Source of the DNA: Gemmatimonadota bacterium | GTDB lineage: Bacteria; Gemmatimonadota; Gemmatimonadetes; Gemmatimonadales; GWC2-71-9 | Reading direction: 5' to 3' | Assembly (NCBI GenBank): GCA_022563595.1 | Contig: JADFNB010000008.1 | Location: 30,076-94,075, forward strand | DNA length: 64,000 nt | In this document: in pieces, positions 19,192-27,700 of the stretch | How positions within the stretch are numbered: position 1 is the first letter of the stretch | Layout of the letters: the number at the start of each line of letters is the position of its first letter | Translations under genes and position numbers: made by a program | The notes under the pieces: model-generated | Seen by the model: only the letters and a program-made list of their open reading frames with translations | What the model was told of the DNA's origin: nothing | Databases searched by the model: none

Positions 19192-20103
19192 TCACGGCTG
19201 GGCGTTGGAGTCGTAGCCCAGCATGAAGGCCAGGAACCGCGAGATCTCGATGATGTCGGCGCCCACATAGCGGATGCTGTGGGCATCGGTCCGCTCCACG
19301 ATCGGCAGGTACGCCAGCACCTGTGACGGCCGGTAGCTCTTGAACCGAACGTCGAGGGTGATCGGCGCGTCGAGCCGAAACGGCTCGAATTCGTCCAGGC
19401 GTTCCAGGGCCTCCCGCGCGCGCCGTTCGATCAGGGCGTACGCGGCTTCGGGAACGAGCGTTCTGGCGGCATGGAAGCTCACGTTCCACTTCACGACCGC
19501 CCCCTCGATGTCTCCAATCACCTCCTGAACCTCCCGGACCGCCGCGTCGTCACCGGTCACGAGCACGACCGGGACGCCGAAGTGGCCGGCGATGGCAGCG
19601 TTGATCCCACCTTCCGGCATCGAGCGGCCGTTCAGCCGCACGTCCGCCAGCCGGGCGCTGGACATAGTGTGCGCTCGCACCCCGTCCGGGTTGGTCGTAC
19701 CGGCGTGGTAGCCCACGAAAATCACCGCATCGAAGCTCGAGTCGATTCCCTCCATCATGGCCAGCGGGCGGGGCCAGGAGCGCACCACGGTGACGTCGGC
19801 GGGCAGCCGATCGATCAGGAGGTTCTGCCCGTTCCCGTGGGAATCGCTGATGAGGATCTCGGTAACGCCGGCCGCGCGCGCGCCCCGAATGGCGGCCAGC
19901 ACCTCGTTGGTCATGAACTCCCGGAACCGCTCATACTCGAAGCCACCGGGGCCGAGTTGTTCCCCGGTGACCGCCCCGACGACGCCTTCCATGTCGGCGG
20001 AGATGTAGAGCTTGAGGCCGTCGTCGCGGTGCTGAGCCGCAGCGCCGACCCACGGGATCGAGATGAGCAGCGCAATCGCGGCGGCCGTGGTCGAAGCGCG
20101 CAT
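19192..20103 (-). CDS. M55 family D-aminopeptidase, exported (DppA-like)
   Basis: A 303-residue protein starting at ATG 20103, preceded by GGAGGA. A signal peptide (TTAAAIALLISIPWVGAAAQ) is followed by the M55 fold: LYISADMEGVVGAV with the first zinc ligands, DSHGNGQN with His, and IFVGYHAG with the next His. The order Asp, Glu, His, His, Glu matches the dinuclear zinc site of Bacillus DppA, which releases D-alanine from peptides. Unlike DppA this one carries a secretion signal, so peptidoglycan-derived D-amino acid peptides in the periplasm are likely substrates. Its place near the dipeptidase fusion at 16113 fits a wall-recycling theme, though the genes are not an operon. Confidence 0.85.
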   Translation of the reverse strand: MRASTTAAAIALLISIPWVGAAAQHRDDGLKLYISADMEGVVGAVTGEQLGPGGFEYERFREFMTNEVLAAIRGARAAGVTEILISDSHGNGQNLLIDRLPADVTVVRSWPRPLAMMEGIDSSFDAVIFVGYHAGTTNPDGVRAHTMSSARLADVRLNGRSMPEGGINAAIAGHFGVPVVLVTGDDAAVREVQEVIGDIEGAVVKWNVSFHAARTLVPEAAYALIERRAREALERLDEFEPFRLDAPITLDVRFKSYRPSQVLAYLPIVERTDAHSIRYVGADIIEISRFLAFMLGYDSNAQP

Positions 20104-20229
20104 GGGGCTCCTCCGGATAGAGAGACTGATGGAAAGATGGAAAGGGAGAAAGATAGGGTCGGCGAGGCCGGCGGCCAGGCCGCCGTTGACTGTTGACGCG
20201 GCTAGGCGTATTCCAATGGTGCCCATTGG

Positions 20230-20632
20230 GATACGGCCAACCCGACCGAAAGGATCCGTAATGCGCCGCGACCGGCGTGGAGCGTGCCGCGGGGATCGTC
20301 GTGGCCATGCGTAACGACAAGGACATCGTGCTCGCCGTCCTCACGGCCCGCCGGCTCGCGCCACGCGCCCGGTCATCGCCTCCACCGAACAACCCGAGAG
20401 CGAGCCCAAACTCAAGACCGCCGGCGCCGGCCGTACCACCGGCTGGCTTAACGTCGACGAGGTCGCCGGGGCGGTGCTCCTCGCCGTCCGCCGGCCCGGT
20501 GGCGCGTTCCAGTTCAAGCCGGGTGCGGACACCGCACTCGAGCCCGGGCTGACACTGATCGTCATGGCCGACGCGGAGGGGCGCTCGCGCCTCGAACAAC
20601 GACTGGAAGGACGATGGCGTCTCACTCGGTAG
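20230..20632 (+). pseudogene. Decayed TrkA/RCK-type potassium-channel NAD-binding domain
   Basis: Short stretches in three frames read as consecutive parts of a TrkA_N/TrkA_C regulatory domain: PTERIRNA near 20240, then VERAAGIVVAMRNDKDIVLAV and TARRLAP in the frame of 20277, then VIASTEQPESEPKLKTAGAG and VAGAVLLAVRRPGGAFQF plus LEPGLTLIVMADAEG in the frame of 20372. Frame changes fall near 20262 and 20371, and the central part of the fold is missing. The last piece ends with TAG at 20630-20632, nineteen bases inside the next gene, so the intact ancestor was probably translationally coupled to the antiporter at 20614. It is a remnant of a potassium-uptake regulator, not a working gene. Confidence 0.65.
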
Positions 20633-23205
20633 TCATCACCGTAGTAGGGATCGTAACATTGCTGTTGGTGGCCGCCGGCACGGCCATCGGCCTCAAGCGC
20701 ACGAGCCTGCCGTATACAGTCGGCCTGGTGCTGGTCGGCCTCCTGTTGGGCGTCGTTACGGAGCGGACCGAAGCGCTGGAAGCGATCCGCGGGATCACGC
20801 TCTCACCCGAGATCATCCTGTTCGTCTTCCTGCCGACCCTGATCTTCGAGTCGGCGTTCGCCCTCGACAGCCGCCTCCTGTCCAAGAACCTGGCCCCGGT
20901 GCTGACGCTCGCCGCGCCCGGGCTGCTGATCTCCACCGCGATCATCGGCGGCATCGTGGCGGTGTTCACCTCGTTGCCGCTGGGAGCGGCGTTGCTGTTC
21001 GGCGCCCTGATCTCGGCGACGGATCCGGTGGCCGTGATCGCGCTGTTCAAGGAAGTCGGCGCGCCCAAGCGCCTCGCCATCCTGGTCGAGGGCGAGAGCC
21101 TCTTCAACGATGCCACGGCGATCGTGCTGTTCAAGATCATCCTCCTCGTGGTGCTGGCGGGCGGGGCCCTTGGCGCGGCGACCGTCGGAGAGGGTGTCGT
21201 CGAGTTCCTGATCGTCTTCATCGGCGGCCTCGTGGTGGGCGGGCTGGTCGGATACCTCATGATTCGCTCAATCGCGTTGTCCGGGGACGATCCCCTGGTC
21301 GAGGTCGCGCTCTCGACGGTTGTCGCCTACGCCGCCTTCATCGCGGCGGAACACTACCTCGAGGTCTCCGGCGTGATGGCGACCGTAGGGGCCGGCATCG
21401 TCGTCGGGACGATGGGCTCGACCCGGTTCACACCCGAGGTACGCGCCTACCTGCACCAGTTCTGGGAGTACGCCGCGTTCGTCGCGAACAGCCTCATCTT
21501 CCTCCTGGTCGGGATGGCGGTCGAGCCGGCCGCGCTCTGGGAGTTCAAGATCCCCATCATGTTCGCCATCGGTGCCGCGCTCGTGGCCCGCGTGGTCACG
21601 GTCTTCGGTCTCACGCCGCTGGTGAGCCGGGTAGCCGAGCCCATGGATTGGCGCTATCGGGTCGTGCTGTTCTGGGGCGGCCTGCGCGGAGCCGTCGCGC
21701 TCGCGCTCGTCCTGAGTCTCGCGCCGGACTTCCCGCAGCGTGATCTGTTGGTGGCACTCACCGTCGGCGTCGTGTTGTTCACGCTGCTCACCGGCGGCCC
21801 GACAATCGGTCCCCTCATCCGTTGGCTCGGCCTCAACCGGCCCGATCTCGTGCAGCAGGTGGCACGTGCCCAGGCCGCACTGGCCGCGAAACAGGGAGCG
21901 CTCCAGCGGGTCGAGCGGCTCAAGTCGGCAGGACATTTCTCGAACCGGCTGCTGGCGGACCTCGAGGAGGAGTACGGCAAAGGCGCCGACGAGGTGGCGC
22001 ATGAGCTGGAGCAGCTGCGTGCGGTCTGTCGGGCCGATGACATGCGCCGCGTGCTCTGGTCCGAGGCGTTGGCGGCGGAACAGGCTGCGTACCGCGATCT
22101 CTTCGAGCACGGCGCCATCTCGGAGCCCGTCGTGCGCGAGCTGGAACTGGCCACCGAGCTGAGGCGCGACCGGCTGAATCGCGGAGAGATCCCCGCCGAC
22201 CCCGAGACGGCGATCCCGCTGGAACTCAAGGTCAGCAACGCGGTTGTATGGATAGCGGAACGGGTCGCACCGCGGAGCCGGTTGGTACAGCGCCATCGCG
22301 TCCGCGCGCTGGCCGCCAAGTACGAGCACGATACGGCGCTCTACGAGGCGAGCGAGCGGGTTGTCTCCGAGATCGAGCGTCTGAGCGCGTTGAGCGGAAT
22401 AGACGCCGGGCTCGTGCGGGAATGTCTCGACGCCTACGCCCGTGTGGGCAAAGATGCGATGGCCCGGGTAGACGAGATCGCGGAGCATTTCCCGGAGTAC
22501 GCCCGCGAGGTCCAACGCCGTACGGCTTACCGTATCGCGCTCGACGGCGAGCACGATGCGATCACCGCACTGGCCAAGACGGGCGGGATTCCCGCCTCCG
22601 TCGCGCGCGACGCCCATCAGCGGCTACAACAGGCGCAGCGGAACCTCGCGCGCCAGCCGGTCGCGGCGCTGGAACCCGATCCCGCCGACCTGCTCGCGCG
22701 GGTGCCGTTCTTCGAGAAACTCGATCCGGCCGACCTGGACCGCGTGGTGAGCCGACTGGTCCCGCGCACGGTGCTCCAGCACGCGACCGTGATCCGGCAA
22801 GGCGACCGCGGGACGTCGCTGTTTCTCGTAGCCCGTGGCGTCGTCGCGGTGCTGGTGTCACGGGACGGCGCCGAACGACGGATGGCTTCGCTTTACGCGG
22901 GGGATTTCTTCGGAGAGATGGCCCTGCTTACCGCCGGACCGCGCACTGCGACGGTGCGCGCCGTTACCGACTGCCAGCTCTACGAGCTGGCGAAGCGGGA
23001 CGTGGATGCGCTGTGCGACGTCTGTCCCGGCGTCAAGGAGGCGCTGGTCGAGGCCTACGAGGCACGGCGCCGCGCGTTGGAGCGCCCGGAGCGCCTCTCG
23101 CGCGTGTCGATGTCACGCATCGATCTCCAGAGCATCCCGGAAGCGGGCGCCACACCAGGAACATTGGGGTCGGTGGAACCTCCATTGAGACCCGGAGGTG
23201 GTTGA
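20614..23205 (+). CDS. CPA1-family Na+/H+ antiporter with C-terminal cyclic-nucleotide-binding domain
   Basis: An 863-residue membrane protein. About twelve hydrophobic segments span residues 1-415; ISATDPVAV (133-141) and GESLFND (159-166) are the cation-binding motifs of NhaP/NHE antiporters, the Asn-Asp pair being the exchange site. A helical region follows, then a cyclic-nucleotide-binding-like domain from about residue 690 (LFLVARGVVAVLV, GDFFGEMALLT, RTATVRAV), where FGEMALLTAGPRTAT resembles the phosphate-binding cassette. This layout resembles eukaryotic SOS1 and some bacterial long antiporters. Regulation by a nucleotide is inferred. It starts inside the tail of the decayed TrkA gene at 20230-20632, suggesting an original potassium/sodium module. 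Confidence 0.88.
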   Translation: MASHSVVITVVGIVTLLLVAAGTAIGLKRTSLPYTVGLVLVGLLLGVVTERTEALEAIRGITLSPEIILFVFLPTLIFESAFALDSRLLSKNLAPVLTLAAPGLLISTAIIGGIVAVFTSLPLGAALLFGALISATDPVAVIALFKEVGAPKRLAILVEGESLFNDATAIVLFKIILLVVLAGGALGAATVGEGVVEFLIVFIGGLVVGGLVGYLMIRSIALSGDDPLVEVALSTVVAYAAFIAAEHYLEVSGVMATVGAGIVVGTMGSTRFTPEVRAYLHQFWEYAAFVANSLIFLLVGMAVEPAALWEFKIPIMFAIGAALVARVVTVFGLTPLVSRVAEPMDWRYRVVLFWGGLRGAVALALVLSLAPDFPQRDLLVALTVGVVLFTLLTGGPTIGPLIRWLGLNRPDLVQQVARAQAALAAKQGALQRVERLKSAGHFSNRLLADLEEEYGKGADEVAHELEQLRAVCRADDMRRVLWSEALAAEQAAYRDLFEHGAISEPVVRELELATELRRDRLNRGEIPADPETAIPLELKVSNAVVWIAERVAPRSRLVQRHRVRALAAKYEHDTALYEASERVVSEIERLSALSGIDAGLVRECLDAYARVGKDAMARVDEIAEHFPEYAREVQRRTAYRIALDGEHDAITALAKTGGIPASVARDAHQRLQQAQRNLARQPVAALEPDPADLLARVPFFEKLDPADLDRVVSRLVPRTVLQHATVIRQGDRGTSLFLVARGVVAVLVSRDGAERRMASLYAGDFFGEMALLTAGPRTATVRAVTDCQLYELAKRDVDALCDVCPGVKEALVEAYEARRRALERPERLSRVSMSRIDLQSIPEAGATPGTLGSVEPPLRPGGG

Positions 23206-23218
23206 GTTCCCCCGCCCG

Positions 23219-23311
23219 TACGGTCACCTACCGCTCGGATAAGGCAACCGGTCCCACCGCGGGCGGTGAGACGCTGGACGCCGAGCCGCGAGGCTACTCA
23301 GAGGCTACTCA
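23219..23311 (+). mobile_element. Fragment of IS91-type transposase
   Basis: Reading frame VTYRSDKATGPTAGGETLDAE matches the conserved near-C-terminal segment of IS91/IS801-family transposases. Nothing of the rest of the element remains. It sits between the antiporter stop and ctaB. Immediately after it the 11-mer GAGGCTACTCA is repeated in tandem at 23290-23311. A similar DNA segment occurs near 56520 on the minus strand. Confidence 0.6.
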
Positions 23312-23330
23312 GTGGAACAGAGAAGACCGG

Positions 23331-24182
23331 CTACGCCGCGAGCCGCTCGACGATCATGACGCCCAGCAGGACGGGAAGATAGGCGAGCGACGCCAGGAAC
23401 AGGCGCCGAGCCCTGCCGGAAGTCGCTTCCCGGGCGAAACTATACGCCGTGCCGACGAGCAGGGCCCCCAGCGCGCTTCCGGCTATCAGTGAGGCCGCTC
23501 CCGTGAGTCCCCAGATCCCGGGCATGAGGCTCGCCGGTAGCAGCGCCAAAGCGTACAGGAGCGCCTGCCGCCCGGACGATCCTCCGGTGGGATCGACGAC
23601 GGAGAGCATCTTGAGCCCGCCCCGCCTGTAGTCCTCCCGGTACATCCAGCCGAGTGCGAGGAAATGGGGGACCTGCCAGAGAAACATGATGTTGAACAGG
23701 ACCCAGCCTTCGAGCGAGAGCGCGTCGCGTGCCGCCGTCCAGCCGCCCAGAATCGGAAGCGCCCCGGGGAACGACCCGACGATGGTGGCGAGCGGGCTCT
23801 TGCGTTTGAGGGGCGTGTACACCAGCACGTAGCTCACGACCGTCAAGAACGCCAGCAACGCCGTCAGGGGATTGACCAACAGGAACAACTCGGCGCATCC
23901 GACGGCGGCCAGGCCAGCGCCAAAAACGAGGGCAGGCCCCTGGCCGATACGGCCCGACGGAAGCGGGCGGTGGCGGGTCCGCCGCATCAGCGCGTCGACA
24001 TCCCGTTCCCACCACTGGTTGAGCGCGTTGGTACCGCTGGCTACCAGGCCGGTGCCGACGAGCAACGAGACGAGCAGCCCCAGGTCGATCTCACCCGTGG
24101 TACCCAGCACGAACCCGGCCGTGGCGGTGAGCACAACCAAGCGGGTGATGCCCGGCTTCGTGAGTTCCAGGAACGTCTTCAT
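23331..24182 (-). CDS. ctaB: Protoheme IX farnesyltransferase (heme O synthase)
   Basis: A 283-residue membrane enzyme that adds a farnesyl group to heme b, making heme O for heme-copper oxidases. It starts MKTFLELTKPGITRLVV and has the NALNQWWERDVDALMRRTRHR prenyl-diphosphate motif (N-x-x-x-D-type) in the first half, YTPLKRKSP in the middle and about eight membrane helices. The ATG at 24182 overlaps the final TGA of a decayed sco1 remnant by one base (TGATG), which indicates that sco1 and ctaB were once translationally coupled. No cytochrome oxidase subunit genes are in the window. The preceding in-frame extension upstream to 24404 is the sco1 debris and not part of this protein. Confidence 0.88.
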   Translation of the reverse strand: MKTFLELTKPGITRLVVLTATAGFVLGTTGEIDLGLLVSLLVGTGLVASGTNALNQWWERDVDALMRRTRHRPLPSGRIGQGPALVFGAGLAAVGCAELFLLVNPLTALLAFLTVVSYVLVYTPLKRKSPLATIVGSFPGALPILGGWTAARDALSLEGWVLFNIMFLWQVPHFLALGWMYREDYRRGGLKMLSVVDPTGGSSGRQALLYALALLPASLMPGIWGLTGAASLIAGSALGALLVGTAYSFAREATSGRARRLFLASLAYLPVLLGVMIVERLAA

Positions 24183-24422
24183 CAGAGCCGCTCGACGAGC
24201 TGGACGACGGCGTCCGCCCCGGCGTTCACCGCTCAGGAGGTGCTCTCCTGAGCCAAGCCCCCACCTGTCAGCAATGTGCGGCAGCCGCGCCGGGACATCG
24301 CGCCACGGATCGAGCGTAACGATGAAGACAGGGAGAATGAGCGGGCAGATCGTCTGGCAGTGGGCATACGCAAAGGTAACCAACGAGGGGCGCTTCAGCG
24401 TCACCAGCGTGCCCGACTGGTC
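24183..24422 (-). pseudogene. Deleted SCO1/SenC copper chaperone remnant
   Basis: In one frame the minus strand reads DQSGTLVTLK, RPSLVTFAYAHCQTICPL and then directly PVFIVTLDPWRDVPARLPHIA and WGLG. In SCO proteins the CxxxC metal motif and the LDPWRD segment are separated by about 25 further residues, so an internal piece is missing. After HLLSGE the frame shifts and NAGADAVVQLVERL followed by TGA restores a normal SCO C-terminus at the ctaB start. The N-terminus is also gone: the frame stops just beyond 24422, where a cytochrome remnant read the other way begins. It is a gene for a cytochrome oxidase CuA chaperone that has lost parts of both ends. Confidence 0.7.
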
Positions 24423-24424
24423 AC

Positions 24425-24643
24425 TTCACCGACCCCGGCACGATCGCCACCGTCGTGGAGTCGTACCCGTTCTGGCGAATCGAAGAGGGTGCGCCCGGGC
24501 TCCCCGCCATCGCGACCCCGTGGAACTCGGCCATGCCGTCGTGGAAGGACCAACTCACATCGGACGAGATCTGGCGCATCATCCTCGCCGAGTACCGGAT
24601 CAGCGGCAGGGAGCCACGGACGCCGGAAGGGGGTGAGCGGTGA
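24425..24643 (+). pseudogene. Decayed cytochrome c C-terminal half
   Basis: The frame reads FTDPGTIATVVESYPFWR, then GLPAIATPWNSAMPSWKD and LTSDEIWRIILAEYRISG before TGA at 24641-24643. This is the C-terminal part of a small c-type cytochrome of the PRDFTDPG/MPSW type and is related to the two diheme cytochromes at 24640 and 29147. The CxxCH heme-binding start is absent. The remnant begins where the sco1 remnant on the other strand ends, so a single deletion probably removed the 5' parts of two divergent genes. Its stop overlaps the start of the next gene. Confidence 0.6.
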
Positions 24644-26319
24644 CCCGGCGCCTCGACGTCATCGTCTGGGTCGCGATTGCCATCGCCCCCCGCGCTGCTT
24701 CAGCGCAATGGATGGACTTGTCCGTCCCCGAGCGGCCAGTTGCAGACGCTGCGAGCATCGCAGCGGGTCGGCGTCTCTACGAGGAACGATGTTGGTTCTG
24801 TCACGGTGAAGACGGCGACGGAACCGGCCCGGTGGCCGAGTACCTCTGGCCCCGACCGCGTGACTTCACGCTTGGCAGCTACAAGTTGCGCACCACCTCG
24901 AGCGGCGAACTTCCCACAGATGAGGACTTGTTCCGCACGGTCTCACTGGGGATTCCAGGCACCGCGATGCCGGAATGGCAGTCGGTACTGTCCGAACAAG
25001 AACGGTGGCAGGTCATCTCATACATCAAGACGTTCGCCGAAGGACTGTTCGAGGATGAGGATTTTGATCCCTACGCGTTCATCGTCGAGATCGGTTCGCC
25101 GCCCGAAGGCTCGACGGAGGCATTGGTCGCCGAGGGGCAGCCCGTGTTCGACGAGGCCGACTGCTGGGAATGCCACGGCAGCTTGGGACGCGGTGACGGA
25201 GAACGGGCCTCCGAACTCACCGACGACTGGGACTTTCCGATCCTGCCGACTGACCTGCACACCGGATGGAAGATCAAGGGGGGCAGCACGCCTCGCGAGA
25301 TCTACCTGCGCCTCAGCACGGGGCTCGATGGCACGCCGATGCCGTCGTACTCGGAGACGCTGAGTGAAGACGACCGCTGGCGTCTCGCGTACTATGTCTC
25401 CTCGCTCGCCGCACCGCTCGCCGGCGCGCCAGCCACCGGCGTGGTGATCACGGCAAGGCGTGTGGACGATTCGCTGCCGACCACGCCTGATGATGCAGCG
25501 TGGGCGGACGTCCCCGCGACGTGGCTCACCCTCTCCGGTCAGGCCACGTTCCCGCCGCGCTGGCAGATCCCCGCCGTGTCCGATCTCGCGGTGCAAGTTC
25601 TCTATAACGCCACTGATGTCGCGCTTCGTCTCCGGTGGGACGACCGTTTCATGGACACGGTGTCTGTCGACTCTGCGCTCGCGCGTCGTGAGGGATGGGA
25701 AGCCAATGATATGTTCCCGCGACTTTTTCCCGATGGCGCTCGGATGCGTGCCACGCACCCCGATGGTGTGGAGGTGATGTTCCCACTGCGCTACGCCGGA
25801 AGACCGGAGCTTCCGCACTTCGTGTACGGAAGCGCAGGGCAGCCAGTCGACCTCTGGCGCTGGCGGGCGGACCGCGCCGGCGGTCCGACGGCGGTCGAAC
25901 TCCGCGGGCGAGGTGCGTCCCAGCCACCCGAGCCACATGAGCCCGAGAGCCAGCGTGCGTCCGCGCGGGCCACGTGGGCAGACGGCCAGTGGACCGTCGT
26001 TCTCCGCAGGCCGCTCACGACAGACGACGGTGCACGAGAGGTTCAGTTGGAGCCGGGTCGAATCATCCCGATTGCCTTCCACGTGTGGGAAGGTGCCAAC
26101 GGCGAGACAGGCCTGAAGATGGCGCTCTCCTCGTGGTACTTCCTCCATCTGCGGGAATCGGCTCGCGCGTCGAGTTACCTGGTCGTGCTGCTCCTCGTCC
26201 TCGGGACCGTGGGCGCGGAGTACGGACTGATCGTGTGGCTCCGCCGGCAGCGGGACTCCGGGTGGCTGAGTCGCTTCGGAATCACCCCGGGTCCCGACGA
26301 CGCGCGGCGCCCCTCATAG
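24640..26319 (+). CDS. Diheme cytochrome c with ethylbenzene-dehydrogenase-gamma-like (EB_dh) domain and C-terminal anchor
   Basis: A 559-residue protein beginning at GTG 24640 with a signal peptide (RLDVIVWVAIAIAPRAASAQ). Two c-type heme sites are at CWFCH (51-55) and CWECH (175-179); each lies in the same cytochrome fold (PRPRDFTLG, GIPGTAMPEW; LPTDLHTGW, GTPMPSYSE). Residues 265-515 match the EB_dh family (the gamma subunit of ethylbenzene and related DMSO-reductase-type dehydrogenases that binds heme b), followed by one membrane helix near 520-543 and a short cytosolic tail. It is a membrane-tethered periplasmic electron carrier. The first half is paralogous to the protein at 29147. An electron relay to a respiratory or outer-membrane partner is inferred from neighbours. 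Confidence 0.85.
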   Translation: MTRRLDVIVWVAIAIAPRAASAQWMDLSVPERPVADAASIAAGRRLYEERCWFCHGEDGDGTGPVAEYLWPRPRDFTLGSYKLRTTSSGELPTDEDLFRTVSLGIPGTAMPEWQSVLSEQERWQVISYIKTFAEGLFEDEDFDPYAFIVEIGSPPEGSTEALVAEGQPVFDEADCWECHGSLGRGDGERASELTDDWDFPILPTDLHTGWKIKGGSTPREIYLRLSTGLDGTPMPSYSETLSEDDRWRLAYYVSSLAAPLAGAPATGVVITARRVDDSLPTTPDDAAWADVPATWLTLSGQATFPPRWQIPAVSDLAVQVLYNATDVALRLRWDDRFMDTVSVDSALARREGWEANDMFPRLFPDGARMRATHPDGVEVMFPLRYAGRPELPHFVYGSAGQPVDLWRWRADRAGGPTAVELRGRGASQPPEPHEPESQRASARATWADGQWTVVLRRPLTTDDGAREVQLEPGRIIPIAFHVWEGANGETGLKMALSSWYFLHLRESARASSYLVVLLLVLGTVGAEYGLIVWLRRQRDSGWLSRFGITPGPDDARRPS

Positions 26320-26328
26320 ATTCAAACA

Positions 26329-26400
26329 ATGCGCATGGTCGCCTTCCTCACGGAGCCCAAGGTGATCGACCGCATCCTCGGTCACTTACATCGTACTGCG
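26329..26400 (+). mobile_element. Fragment of IS91-type transposase C-terminus
   Basis: Just after the end of the EB_dh cytochrome gene the frame reads MRMVAFLTEPKVIDRILGH, which matches the C-terminal tail of the zinc-ribbon (CPRCG) transposases of the IS91 group. It extends into the 3' end of the U32-like gene on the other strand, where similarity is lost. No inverted repeats or other element parts remain. Confidence 0.5.
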
Positions 26401-26427
26401 ATGATGCGCGTCGCACACCTGATGCGA

Positions 26428-27645
26428 TCACCCAACGTTCCATAGGGCGCCGGATTCCATGTCCTCGAATGCCGGTCGATACAGCTGAAGGCACGCTGCG
26501 CGCCAGTCCTCATCGATCTGCACCACCTTATCCGCCCATGCGTGACAGTAGCGGCAGTCGTCACAATCACGTTCCCGGCATCCTTCCGTCACGAACCGCT
26601 GCATGAACCCGTCGAGCGCGCGGTTGTCGATGTATACCGGTGATCCACCTGCGGAGCCGAGCAACCCGCGTTGCCGCGCGAGCTCGTATAGTCGCGGCAG
26701 GGCGCGCCAGCGGACGCCCCCGAGCTGCAGGAAATGGCGGGCCGCCCACCCGGGTCCGCGCCGCGGCGGTTTGCGCCCACTCGACTGAAAGCCGTACGGT
26801 TGTACCAGGTCAAGGAGGTTCCCGTCGTATCGGCGCTGGTGATACGCGCGGGCCCGGAGCACGAGTACGTCGGTGGGGGCGTTGCGCTCGGTGAGTTTGA
26901 ACTCCTCGTAGCCTAGCTGCTCGTAGTGTACGACATCTTCCGGTCGAATCCAGTCGGCGCGGATGTAGTTGACAGGATCCAGGATCTTCTTGTGGGAACA
27001 CCACAGGAGACACCAGTCGATGACACCGCGACGGGCGGGGCGCCCTCGCTGTGAGGCGTGGCTCAACACATTGCAGTGATACCGTTCCAGCGGACAGCTC
27101 TGGAGACAACTGTTGCTCGCGAGGAGTTCCAGCCGACAGTTGACGGCGAGCCGAATCTCCCGCAACAGGGCGAATTCTCGGTTGCACTGTATCGAGTCCA
27201 GCGTGATACGATCGGCACCAAGTTCCTCCCAGTAGCGAACTCGTCTGGTATCGTTCACCGCAGCGAAGACGCCCACGCGAACCTCGAAACCGGGATAGGC
27301 CGCCTTGATCAGGCGAAGCAGAAACGGACTTGCCACCGTAAGGGCCGTGACGCCAATGTCATCCAGCCACGCCAACAGGCGGCGGATCCGGCGCTGACCG
27401 GTTCGGGTGTATTCCCGATTGTCGAGACAGGAGGCATTCAGCAGATAGTTGAACCCGAGGCCCGCTTGCCGGCAGGCCACGACGTGGCGCTTGAGCGCGC
27501 GGCGTGACGTCGGGGCCAACATGAAGCTGGCGCGCCCACCACCGATGATATCTGCGGGGAGCTTGCCGTAGAGTTCGAAGACGTCGAAGTGCCGGACGAG
27601 ATCCGGGAGCGCGTCATCGAAGTTGGTGGCCAGCGAAATCCTCAT
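26428..27645 (-). CDS. U32 family peptidase-like protein
   Basis: A 405-residue soluble protein whose TIM-barrel-like N-terminal region reads ISLATNFDDALPDLVRHFDV and whose centre (ELGADRITLDSIQCNREF, LELLASNSCLQSCPLERYHC) is like the U32 family of peptidases and their UbiU/UbiV relatives, in which conserved cysteines hold an iron-sulfur cluster. Many more Cys follow (IDWCLLWCSH, TEGCRERDCDDCRYCHAW), an unusually cysteine-rich C-terminus. ATG 27645 has GAGG five bases upstream, so the GTG at 27651 is not used. Radical SAM and U32-like proteins often occur together in maturation systems, and the radical SAM gene at 31031 lies 3.4 kb away, but substrates are unknown here. Confidence 0.6.
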   Translation of the reverse strand: MRISLATNFDDALPDLVRHFDVFELYGKLPADIIGGGRASFMLAPTSRRALKRHVVACRQAGLGFNYLLNASCLDNREYTRTGQRRIRRLLAWLDDIGVTALTVASPFLLRLIKAAYPGFEVRVGVFAAVNDTRRVRYWEELGADRITLDSIQCNREFALLREIRLAVNCRLELLASNSCLQSCPLERYHCNVLSHASQRGRPARRGVIDWCLLWCSHKKILDPVNYIRADWIRPEDVVHYEQLGYEEFKLTERNAPTDVLVLRARAYHQRRYDGNLLDLVQPYGFQSSGRKPPRRGPGWAARHFLQLGGVRWRALPRLYELARQRGLLGSAGGSPVYIDNRALDGFMQRFVTEGCRERDCDDCRYCHAWADKVVQIDEDWRAACLQLYRPAFEDMESGALWNVG

Positions 27646-27700
27646 GGACACCTCACATCTGGGACTCGTGTTCGAGGAAGCGTTTCTACACGCGCCTCGG

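Noticed and set aside
21268..22617. Minus-strand open frame opposite the antiporter
   Set aside because: Antisense shadow of the antiporter's coding sequence; nothing recognisable in its translation.
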